Of a stretch of 8,572 bases of DNA, positions 1 to 5,188 are shown one piece after another. The stretch is taken from contig JAHENE010000079.1 of the NCBI GenBank assembly GCA_024643305.1, positions 1 through 8,572 of the forward strand, read 5' to 3'. How positions within the stretch are numbered: the stretch's first letter is position 1; each line of letters starts with the position of its first letter. This DNA is from Thiobacillaceae bacterium. GTDB lineage: Bacteria > Pseudomonadota > Gammaproteobacteria > Burkholderiales > Thiobacillaceae. The notes under the pieces were generated by a model. The model had not been told where the DNA came from, did not search any database, and worked only from the letters and a program-made list of their open reading frames with translations. The translations under genes and the position numbers were made by a program.

Positions 1-1
1 C

Positions 2-958
2 ATCGATCACCTTTACCAGGATCCGCACGAGACCGGGCGCCGCTTCATCCTCCACCATGGGGACATGACGGACTCCTCCAGCCTGCTGCGCATCATCCAG
101 CAGGTGCAGCCGGATGAAATTTACAATCTTGCAGCGCAGTCGCATGTTGCTGTTTCTTTTGAAGAGCCTGAGTACACCGCCAATTCCGATGCGCTGGGTA
201 CCTTAAGGATTCTGGAGGCCATGCGCATCCTGGGCCTGGAAAAGAAAACCCGTTTCTACCAGGCTTCCACTTCCGAACTTTTCGGCAAGGTGCAGGAAAT
301 CCCGCAAAAGGAAACCACGCCGTTTTATCCGCGCAGCCCTTATGCCGTGGCCAAGCTCTATGCCTACTGGATTACGGTGAACTACCGCGAGGCCTACGGC
401 ATGTATGCCTGCAACGGCATTCTGTTCAACCACGAGTCGCCAGTGCGCGGCGAAACCTTTGTTACCCGCAAGATCACCCGCGCCCTCGCACGCATCAAGC
501 TTGGTCTGCAGGATTGCGTGTTCTTGGGCAACATGGATGCCAAGCGCGACTGGGGCCACGCCAAGGATTACGTGGAAATGCAGTGGCTGATGCTGCAGCA
601 GGAACAGCCTGAGGATTTCGTTATCGCTACCGGCGTGCAGTACAGCGTGCGCGAGTTTGTGGATGCCGCTGCCACCGAGTTGGGCATGAAGATCCGTTGG
701 GAAGGCAAGGGCGTGGACGAGAAGGGTTACGACGCCAACAACAAATGCGTTGTGGCGGTTGATCCTCGTTACTTCCGCCCGACCGAGGTTGAGACCCTTT
801 TGGGTGACGCGACCAAGGCGAAGGAAAAACTTGGCTGGGTGCCGCGCATCAGTTTCGATGAGTTGGTGGCCGAGATGGTGCGCGAGGACCTGAAGAGTGC
901 CGAGCGCGACGAACTTATCAAGAAGCACGGTTTCAAGGCCATGGATTACCACGAGTAA
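2..958 (+). CDS. gmd: GDP-mannose 4,6-dehydratase, 5'-partial
   Basis: The product is a cytoplasmic short-chain dehydrogenase/reductase that converts GDP-mannose to GDP-4-keto-6-deoxymannose, the first step towards GDP-L-fucose. The frame is open from base 2, so the gene runs off the left edge; the ATG at 65 is an internal methionine, because the 21 codons before it ([10 protein letters not shown]...) are typical Gmd sequence. 318 residues are visible. Counting from Met65 as residue 1, the STSELFG motif supplies Thr69 and Glu71, and SPYAVAK supplies Tyr93 and Lys97. A constant offset of 64 matches the E. coli catalytic set as I recall it (Thr133, Glu135, Tyr157, Lys161), so about 43 N-terminal residues, including the GxxGxxG NADP-binding loop, lie outside the window. 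The [15 protein letters not shown] segment and the C-terminal [10 protein letters not shown] are also typical, so the 3' end is complete. The four-helix-bundle gene follows after 43 bases. Identification is secure. Confidence 0.97.
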   Translation: MDHLYQDPHETGRRFILHHGDMTDSSSLLRIIQQVQPDEIYNLAAQSHVAVSFEEPEYTANSDALGTLRILEAMRILGLEKKTRFYQASTSELFGKVQEIPQKETTPFYPRSPYAVAKLYAYWITVNYREAYGMYACNGILFNHESPVRGETFVTRKITRALARIKLGLQDCVFLGNMDAKRDWGHAKDYVEMQWLMLQQEQPEDFVIATGVQYSVREFVDAAATELGMKIRWEGKGVDEKGYDANNKCVVAVDPRYFRPTEVETLLGDATKAKEKLGWVPRISFDELVAEMVREDLKSAERDELIKKHGFKAMDYHE

Positions 959-990
959 TCCAGGCAGCAGGCAACGGGGAGAAATTCTCC

Positions 991-995
991 AGGAG
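991..995 (+). promoter_or_regulatory. Ribosome binding site that sets the start of the four-helix-bundle gene
   Basis: AGGAG lies 6 bases before the GTG at 1002. It favours this start over an upstream ATG at 897, which would place 35 unconvincing residues, encoded out of frame within gmd, in front of the conserved domain. Confidence 0.7.
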
Positions 996-1001
996 TGGCA
1001 A

Positions 1002-1352
1002 GTGGAAAAGTTTGAGGAAAATGCGGTCTGGATGCGGTCGGCCCGGCTCAGTGCAGAGTTGTATACCACGCTGAGCGCGCTGAACGAATTTGGTTTTCGC
1101 GATCAGATCACCAGTGCAGGGCTGTCGATTCCCTCCTTTATCGCCCAAGGGTACGAAAGCTGGTCTTCCAAGGAATTGCTGGATTTGCTGAGTTATGCAA
1201 AAGGCTCGACCGGAGAACTGAGAAGCCATCTTTTTATTGCCATGGACATCGGTTATGTCGATCGTGAAACCGGAATGCGATGGATCAAGGAAGCGGTGGG
1301 CATTTCCCGGAATCTGGATGACCTGATGCAGGCAATCCTTGCACAAAAATAA
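1002..1352 (+). CDS. Four-helix-bundle protein (23S rRNA intervening-sequence protein family)
   Basis: This is a small cytoplasmic protein of 116 residues. The pattern is characteristic of the S23/IVP four-helix-bundle family: an N-terminal KFEENAVWMRSARL helix, then DQITSAGLSIPSFIAQGYE (family consensus roughly DQIRRAAVSIPSNIAEGY), then a helix with KGSTGELRSHLFIAMDIGY, then a C-terminal EISR/LM-like helix (GISRNLDDLMQAIL). The length is usual for the family. The GTG start is chosen because AGGAG sits 6 bases upstream and the domain begins immediately. The family was first seen inside 23S rRNA intervening sequences, and the Avd protein of diversity-generating retroelements has a related fold; its biochemical role elsewhere is not established. 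Here it sits between the two fucose-pathway genes, and no rRNA, template repeat or reverse transcriptase is visible. Family assignment is firm; function is unknown. Confidence 0.85.
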   Translation: MEKFEENAVWMRSARLSAELYTTLSALNEFGFRDQITSAGLSIPSFIAQGYESWSSKELLDLLSYAKGSTGELRSHLFIAMDIGYVDRETGMRWIKEAVGISRNLDDLMQAILAQK

Positions 1353-1357
1353 ATCAC

Positions 1358-1383
1358 CCGGCACTGGGAATTGCATGTGCCGG
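1358..1383 (+). other. Intergenic hairpin 1 (upstream of fcl)
   Basis: CCGGCAC (1358-1364) and GTGCCGG (1377-1383) form a perfect 7-base-pair inverted repeat with a 12-base loop, starting 6 bases after the stop codon of the small gene. No T-run follows, so it does not look like an intrinsic terminator. It may stabilise or process the transcript. Confidence 0.45.
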
Positions 1384-1393
1384 CTATCGAACT

Positions 1394-1418
1394 TGCGGCC
1401 TGCAGAATGCCGGCCGCA
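1394..1418 (+). other. Intergenic hairpin 2 (just before fcl)
   Basis: TGCGGCC (1394-1400) and GGCCGCA (1412-1418) form a second perfect 7-base-pair inverted repeat with an 11-base loop. The following bases (TTTCTTGAG) are only weakly T-rich, so termination would be poor at best. The hairpin ends 11 bases before the proposed fcl start and could affect ribosome access. Confidence 0.45.
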
Positions 1419-1429
1419 TTTCTTGAGAT

Positions 1430-2419
1430 GTGGATTATCAATTGAAACCTGAATCAAAAATCTACATAGCGGGGCATCGCGGTCTGGTTGGCTCAGCGGT
1501 GGTGCGTAACCTGCAGGACAAGGGGTTTGAGAACCTGCTGACCCGCACGCATGCGGAACTGGATTTGACCAAACAGCAGGCAGTGGAGGATTTTTTTGCC
1601 ACCGAGGAACCAGACTATGTCTTTCTGGCAGCGGCAAAGGTGGGCGGCATTCTGGCCAACAACGAATACCCGGCCGAGTTCATCCGCGACAACCTCGCCA
1701 TCCAGACCAACATCATTCACGCAGCCTACAAAAGCGGGGTGAAGCGCCTGCTGTTTCTGGGTTCTTCGTGCATCTACCCCAAGCTCGCGCCGCAGCCGAT
1801 GAAGGAAGAGCATTTGCTCACCGGACCGCTGGAACCGACCAACCGTCCTTACGCCTTGGCAAAGATTGCCGGCATCGAGATGTGCTGGAGCTACAACCGC
1901 CAGTACAAGACCCAGTTTCTGGCAGTGATGCCGACCAATCTTTATGGCCCCGGCGACAACTATCATCCGCAGAACTCACATGTGATCCCGGCGCTGCTGC
2001 GCAAGTTCCACGAAGCAAAACTTACCAACAGCCCGACGGTTACGGTCTGGGGCACGGGCACGCCTCGACGCGAATTCATGTACAGCGAGGACATGGCCGA
2101 TGCCTGCGTGTTTCTGATGGGTCTTGAAGATGCGAAATTTGTTCCGCTGCTGGGGCAGGATCGCAGCGAAGGGCTGCCGCCGCTGGTGAACATTGGCGTG
2201 GGCGAGGATTTGACCATTGCCGAACTGGCCGGGCTGGTCAAGAAGGTCACGGGGTATGTGGGCGAGATCGTGTTTGATACCGGCAAACCCGACGGAACCC
2301 CGCGCAAACTGCTGGACGTTTCGCGCTTAAGCGCCCTGGGCTGGAAACCGTTAATGCATCTGGAGCCGGGTCTGCGTTCGGCTTACGAATGGTTTATTCA
2401 TTACGAGGCGGCGCGTTAA
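1430..2419 (+). CDS. fcl: GDP-L-fucose synthase (GDP-4-keto-6-deoxymannose epimerase/reductase)
   Basis: The enzyme epimerises C3 and C5 and reduces C4 of the Gmd product with NADPH, giving GDP-L-fucose in the cytoplasm. The 329-residue protein opens with the Rossmann motif AGHRGLVGS (Gly15, Gly18, Gly21). It carries GSSCIYP (Ser112, Cys114), the YxxxK pair Tyr141/Lys145, and NSHVIPALL (His184). All are offset by five from the E. coli residues known for this enzyme (Ser107, Cys109, Tyr136, Lys140, His179). The length is normal. The start is not certain: the frame can begin at GTG 1430 or at TTG 1442 (four residues shorter), neither has a good Shine-Dalgarno, and the nearby ATG at 1428 is out of frame and stops after five codons. 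The WecA-like gene follows after 18 bases. Together with gmd it points to fucose, or a derivative, in the polymer. Confidence 0.96.
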   Translation: MDYQLKPESKIYIAGHRGLVGSAVVRNLQDKGFENLLTRTHAELDLTKQQAVEDFFATEEPDYVFLAAAKVGGILANNEYPAEFIRDNLAIQTNIIHAAYKSGVKRLLFLGSSCIYPKLAPQPMKEEHLLTGPLEPTNRPYALAKIAGIEMCWSYNRQYKTQFLAVMPTNLYGPGDNYHPQNSHVIPALLRKFHEAKLTNSPTVTVWGTGTPRREFMYSEDMADACVFLMGLEDAKFVPLLGQDRSEGLPPLVNIGVGEDLTIAELAGLVKKVTGYVGEIVFDTGKPDGTPRKLLDVSRLSALGWKPLMHLEPGLRSAYEWFIHYEAAR

Positions 2420-2430
2420 GCTGCCCGTGC

Positions 2431-2434
2431 GGAG
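2431..2434 (+). promoter_or_regulatory. Probable ribosome binding site of the WecA-like gene
   Basis: GGAG lies 3 bases before GTG 2438 and 12 bases before the in-frame GTG 2447. Both spacings are off the optimum, so the site does not settle which of the two starts is used. Confidence 0.4.
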
Positions 2435-2437
2435 ATT

Positions 2438-3535
2438 GTGATTTTCGTGGGCGATTTGCTGTTGTATTCCCTTGCCCTTCCGGCCACGGTAGGGCTGATT
2501 CTTTTTTTTCGACGTAATGCACCTCAACTGGGCTTGGTGGATGTGCCGGGCGGGCGCAAGCAGCACCATGGCGAGGTGCCGCTCGTGGGCGGTTTGGCCA
2601 TGTTCGGCGGACTGCTCGCCGGGGCCTTGGCAAGCGGCGGCCTCTCGCAGGCAAATGTTGCCATGCTTGCGGCCCTGACCCTGATCGCGCTGGTCGGCTT
2701 TGTCGATGACCGCAACGATCTGTCGGCTCGGACACGTTTTCTGGTGCAGGCTGCCGCTGCGCTCATCATGATTTACTGGGGCGGCGTGCGGCTGGACAAT
2801 CTCGGCAACCTGTTTGGTTTTGGCGATGTCTATCTAGGCCGCTGGGCAGTGCCGATGACGGTGTTTGCGGTGCTGGGCGTGATCAATGCGATGAACATGA
2901 TCGACGGGGCGGATGGCCTGGCCGGGGGTTTGGCATTGATCACCTTGTTGGTGTTTTCCGCCTTGCTTGCCGTTACGGGCAAGCTGGGGGGAACCCTGCT
3001 GTTGCCGCTTGCCTGCGCGGTGGCCGGTTTCCTGGCCTTCAACCTGCGGTCACCCTGGCGTAACCGCGCTTCGGTTTTCATGGGCGATGCCGGCAGCATG
3101 CTGCTGGGGTTTGCCCTGGCCTGGTACGCAGTAGACCTGGCTTCCGTCAGGCATGCCATGACGCCGATTACCGCCGTGTGGATCCTGGCCGTTCCGCTGA
3201 TGGATACCGTCAGCCTGATGATTCGCCGGATGCTCAAAGGCGTCAGCCCTTTCACCCCTGACAGCGAGCATCTGCATCACATCCTGCAGCGTGCCGGATT
3301 TACCCACGGCCAGACGGTTTTCATCGTGCATGTCATCGCAATCCTGATGGCAGGCATCGGAGTGGCCGGCTGGAAACTCGGTGTGCCGGAATATGTGATG
3401 TTTTACGCCTTTATGGCCCTTTTCGGGCTTTATACCTACGGCGTGGTGCATGCCTGGAAGTTGATGAAGGCGGTTAGAAAAGTACACGATGCAGTCGAAC
3501 GCCAAACGCCGCATGAGGCCAGGGAAATACCATGA
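2438..3535 (+). CDS. WecA-like undecaprenyl-phosphate sugar-1-phosphate transferase (MraY/WecA family)
   Basis: This is an integral inner-membrane enzyme that transfers a sugar phosphate, in the family most often GlcNAc-1-phosphate from UDP-GlcNAc, to undecaprenyl phosphate, starting the lipid-linked repeat unit. The 365-residue protein has about ten or eleven hydrophobic segments. Family motifs are in order: GRKQHHGEVPLVGG (39-52), VGFVDDRND with Asp90, Asp91 and Asp94, NAMNMIDGADGLAGG with Asp156 and Asp159, FMGDAGSM (215-221) and the cytoplasmic HLHH (278-281). The aspartate numbering coincides with that known for E. coli WecA (90/91 and 156/159), which supports the GTG 2438 start over GTG 2447. 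The real sugar substrate cannot be read from sequence. A run of eight T at 2502-2509 lies at codons 22-24. Its stop codon overlaps the next gene by four bases (ATGA), indicating coupled translation. Family secure, substrate inferred. Confidence 0.9.
   Translation: MIFVGDLLLYSLALPATVGLILFFRRNAPQLGLVDVPGGRKQHHGEVPLVGGLAMFGGLLAGALASGGLSQANVAMLAALTLIALVGFVDDRNDLSARTRFLVQAAAALIMIYWGGVRLDNLGNLFGFGDVYLGRWAVPMTVFAVLGVINAMNMIDGADGLAGGLALITLLVFSALLAVTGKLGGTLLLPLACAVAGFLAFNLRSPWRNRASVFMGDAGSMLLGFALAWYAVDLASVRHAMTPITAVWILAVPLMDTVSLMIRRMLKGVSPFTPDSEHLHHILQRAGFTHGQTVFIVHVIAILMAGIGVAGWKLGVPEYVMFYAFMALFGLYTYGVVHAWKLMKAVRKVHDAVERQTPHEAREIP
3521..3524 (+). promoter_or_regulatory. Ribosome binding site of the CpsB-like phosphatase gene
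   Basis: AGGG, followed by AAA, lies 7 bases before ATG 3532 inside the end of the preceding gene. It fits a start that is both coupled by the ATGA overlap and independently recognised. Confidence 0.55.
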
Positions 3536-4329
3536 TTGATCTGCACTGCCATCTGCTGCCGGGCATCGACGACGGTGCGCCAGATCTGGAAGCTTCGCTG
3601 AAAATGGCACGGATTGCGGCGGCGGATGGTATCGAGATGATCGCCTGCACACCGCATATCTACCCCGGCCTGTTCGAAAACGACTCGGCTGGCATTCGCA
3701 AGCATGTGGAGACCCTGCGCGGCCATCTGGCCGAGGCCGGGATTCCGTTGAAGCTGACCTGGGGCGCGGACGCGCACGTGGCCCCGGAGCTTTTGGCGCG
3801 GCTGAAGGCCGGCACCGCCCCTGCGCTCAATGACACCCGTTACTTTCTGCTGGAACCGCCGCACCATGTGGCGCCGCCCAATTTTGCGCAGTTCACCTTC
3901 AATTTCCTGGCGGCGGGCTATGTGCCGGTCATCACGCATCCCGAGCGTTTGAGCTGGATCGAGGAGCATTACGACACTTTCTGCGATCTGGCGGACAAGG
4001 GGGTGTGGATGCAGGTAACCGCAGGCAGCCTGACCGGGCGCTTCGGCCAGGCTGCACGCTATTGGGGCGAGCGCATGCTGGACGAGGGGCGCGTGCATAT
4101 CCTTGCAACGGATGCGCACAGCCCCAATAATCGGCCTCCGCTATTGGCCGAAGGCCGCGATGCCGCGGCGAAATGGGTAGGCAGGGAGGAAGCCCGGCAT
4201 TTGGTCGAGACCCGACCACTCGGTATACTTAAAAATGCTGCTCCAGAAGCGATGCCGCCATTACCCAGGGGCGTCTCGACAAGAAAAAAGGGAGGGTTGT
4301 TGAGAAGGCTGTTTGGCCGGGGAGGCTAG
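3532..4329 (+). CDS. CpsB/CapC-type tyrosine-protein phosphatase (PHP fold)
   Basis: This is a metal-dependent phosphatase of the PHP superfamily, in this family acting on phosphotyrosines of the bacterial polysaccharide kinase. Visible metal-site and family motifs in the 265-residue protein are MIDLHCHLLPGIDDGA (His5, His7, Asp13, Asp14), TPHIYPG (His42), GADAHVAPEL (78-87), Glu108, THPER (His136) and ATDAHSPNNRPP (Asp194, His196). The length is close to that of CpsB/CapC, with an extra tail: residues 241-265 are proline-rich and then strongly basic (RKKGGLLRRLFGRGG), possibly an amphipathic membrane- or partner-binding end. The ATG overlaps the stop of the WecA-like gene. The gene lies two upstream of the Wzc-like kinase, its likely substrate, and no low-molecular-weight (Wzb-type) phosphatase is present in the window. 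A histidinol-phosphatase-like PHP enzyme is the alternative, but the context and motifs make it unlikely. Confidence 0.9.
   Translation: MIDLHCHLLPGIDDGAPDLEASLKMARIAAADGIEMIACTPHIYPGLFENDSAGIRKHVETLRGHLAEAGIPLKLTWGADAHVAPELLARLKAGTAPALNDTRYFLLEPPHHVAPPNFAQFTFNFLAAGYVPVITHPERLSWIEEHYDTFCDLADKGVWMQVTAGSLTGRFGQAARYWGERMLDEGRVHILATDAHSPNNRPPLLAEGRDAAAKWVGREEARHLVETRPLGILKNAAPEAMPPLPRGVSTRKKGGLLRRLFGRGG
4201..4229 (+). promoter_or_regulatory. Candidate internal sigma-70-like promoter before the wza-like gene
   Basis: TTGGTC (4201-4206) and TATACT (4224-4229) are separated by 17 bases. The -10 element matches 5 of 6 consensus bases and the -35 element only 3 of 6. It lies inside the 3' end of the phosphatase gene, about 150 bases before the export gene. 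A chance match is quite possible. Confidence 0.25.
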
Positions 4330-4368
4330 GCTTGTTGGAAATGGATAGTTGCTGTGCTGAAGCCAGCT

Positions 4369-4373
4369 GGAGG
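4369..4373 (+). promoter_or_regulatory. Strong ribosome binding site that sets the wza-like start
   Basis: GGAGG is 6 bases before ATG 4380, the best Shine-Dalgarno in the window. It decides for ATG 4380 over the upstream in-frame TTG 4332 and ATG 4341, which would put a 13- to 16-residue polar stretch before the signal peptide. Confidence 0.85.
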
Positions 4374-4379
4374 TGTGAG

Positions 4380-5129
4380 ATGGAACTGAATTTTATTAAG
4401 GGTTTTCTGCTGGCGGGTTTCGCAGTCTTGCTGCCCGGCATTGTCTCTGCGGAGGATGTGGCGCTTAGCCGCAGCACAACATTAAGCCCCTCGAGCCAGC
4501 AGGATGTCGCCCCTGCGCCCGCCGCACATCCAACCAGCCCAGCGCACGCAGACCTGCTTGCACAGGCGTTGGACGACTATCGCATTGGTCCTTCAGATTT
4601 GATTGAAATTGCTGTTTTTCAGGTGCCTGAGCTTTCCAAGACGGTCCGGGTGGGCTCGCGCGGCGTTCTGACATTGCCGCTGATCGGCCAGATCAATGCA
4701 GGCGGCCTGACCGGACAGGAACTAGAGGTAGTGATTGCCGGCAAGCTCAAGGAAAACTACCTGCAGGACCCCCAGGTGAGCGTTTTCATCAAGGAGTACG
4801 TCAGTCAGCGCGTGACGGTAGAGGGTAGCGTCAACAAACCGGGCGTGTTTCCCATCAGCGGCAAGACCACGCTGTTGCAGGCCATCGCCATGGCTGGCGG
4901 GCTGGATAAGCTGGCGGACCAGAATGACATCAAGTTATTTCGCGATCGCAAAGACGGTACGCGCGAAACCATTCCGTTCGACCTCGAGCCTATCCGAAAG
5001 GGCGAGGCTCCAGACCCAGTCCTGTCGGCCAGTGATGTTGTGGTGGTAGGCAAATCGGGCACTCGTTCAGCTCTCAGAGAGTTTGGCGAGACAATGAGGG
5101 ACTTCTCAATTTTTGGCCTTTTCTTCTAA
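4380..5129 (+). CDS. Wza-like polysaccharide export protein (Poly_export + SLBB)
   Basis: This is a periplasmic/outer-membrane component of the polysaccharide export channel (OPX family). From ATG 4380 it has 249 residues: a Sec signal peptide (residues 1-24, hydrophobic core GFLLAGFAVLLPG, probable cleavage after VSA), a Pro/Ser/Ala-rich linker (about 28-62), the Poly_export domain (66-138, beginning DYRIGPSDLIEIAVF), one SLBB domain (about 145-225, with VEGSVNKPGVFPI and AGGLDKLADQ), and a short C-terminal segment ending DFSIFGLFF. It is much shorter than E. coli Wza (about 380 residues) and has no lipobox cysteine; the ATG form contains no cysteine at all. The hydrophobic tail may replace the outer-membrane helix of Wza, but that is inference. 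The Wzc-like kinase is next, behind a terminator. Family assignment is firm. Confidence 0.93.
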   Translation: MELNFIKGFLLAGFAVLLPGIVSAEDVALSRSTTLSPSSQQDVAPAPAAHPTSPAHADLLAQALDDYRIGPSDLIEIAVFQVPELSKTVRVGSRGVLTLPLIGQINAGGLTGQELEVVIAGKLKENYLQDPQVSVFIKEYVSQRVTVEGSVNKPGVFPISGKTTLLQAIAMAGGLDKLADQNDIKLFRDRKDGTRETIPFDLEPIRKGEAPDPVLSASDVVVVGKSGTRSALREFGETMRDFSIFGLFF

Positions 5130-5132
5130 TTC

Positions 5133-5166
5133 AAGCGCCTGCTGTATTTAACGCAGGCGTTTTTTT
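5133..5166 (+). terminator. Intrinsic terminator between the export and kinase genes
   Basis: CGCCTGC (5136-5142) pairs perfectly with GCAGGCG (5153-5159) across a 10-base loop. A G-T and two A-T pairs extend the stem outward to 5133, and seven T (5160-5166) follow directly. This is a textbook rho-independent terminator, 4 bases after the stop of the export gene and 22 bases before the kinase start. Confidence 0.88.
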
Positions 5167-5188
5167 GTCCATTTAAAAAACAGACTTC

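Noticed and set aside
65..67. ATG at 65 as the real gmd start
   Set aside because: The frame is open to the window edge and the preceding 21 residues are conserved Gmd sequence. Starting here would also delete the NADP-binding loop.
897..1001. ATG at 897 as start of the four-helix-bundle gene
   Set aside because: The extra 35 codons overlap gmd in another frame and carry no family signature. AGGAG at 991-995 with GTG 1002 fits the known length of the family.
203..1069. Antisense open frame of about 288 codons opposite gmd
   Set aside because: It is opposite clear gmd coding sequence, has no family resemblance, and crosses the gmd end into the next gene.
991..1352. Diversity-generating retroelement or rRNA intervening sequence suggested by the Avd/IVP-like protein
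   Set aside because: No reverse transcriptase, template or variable repeat, or rRNA sequence is present in the window.
4332..4379. TTG 4332 or ATG 4341 as start of the export gene
   Set aside because: These starts would place a cysteine-containing polar stretch before the signal peptide. GGAGG with ATG 4380 is far better.
5171..5188. Promoter for the kinase gene in the A/T-rich bases after the terminator
   Set aside because: No -35/-10 pair with acceptable spacing is visible. The A/T-richness is explained by the T-run and the short A-run.
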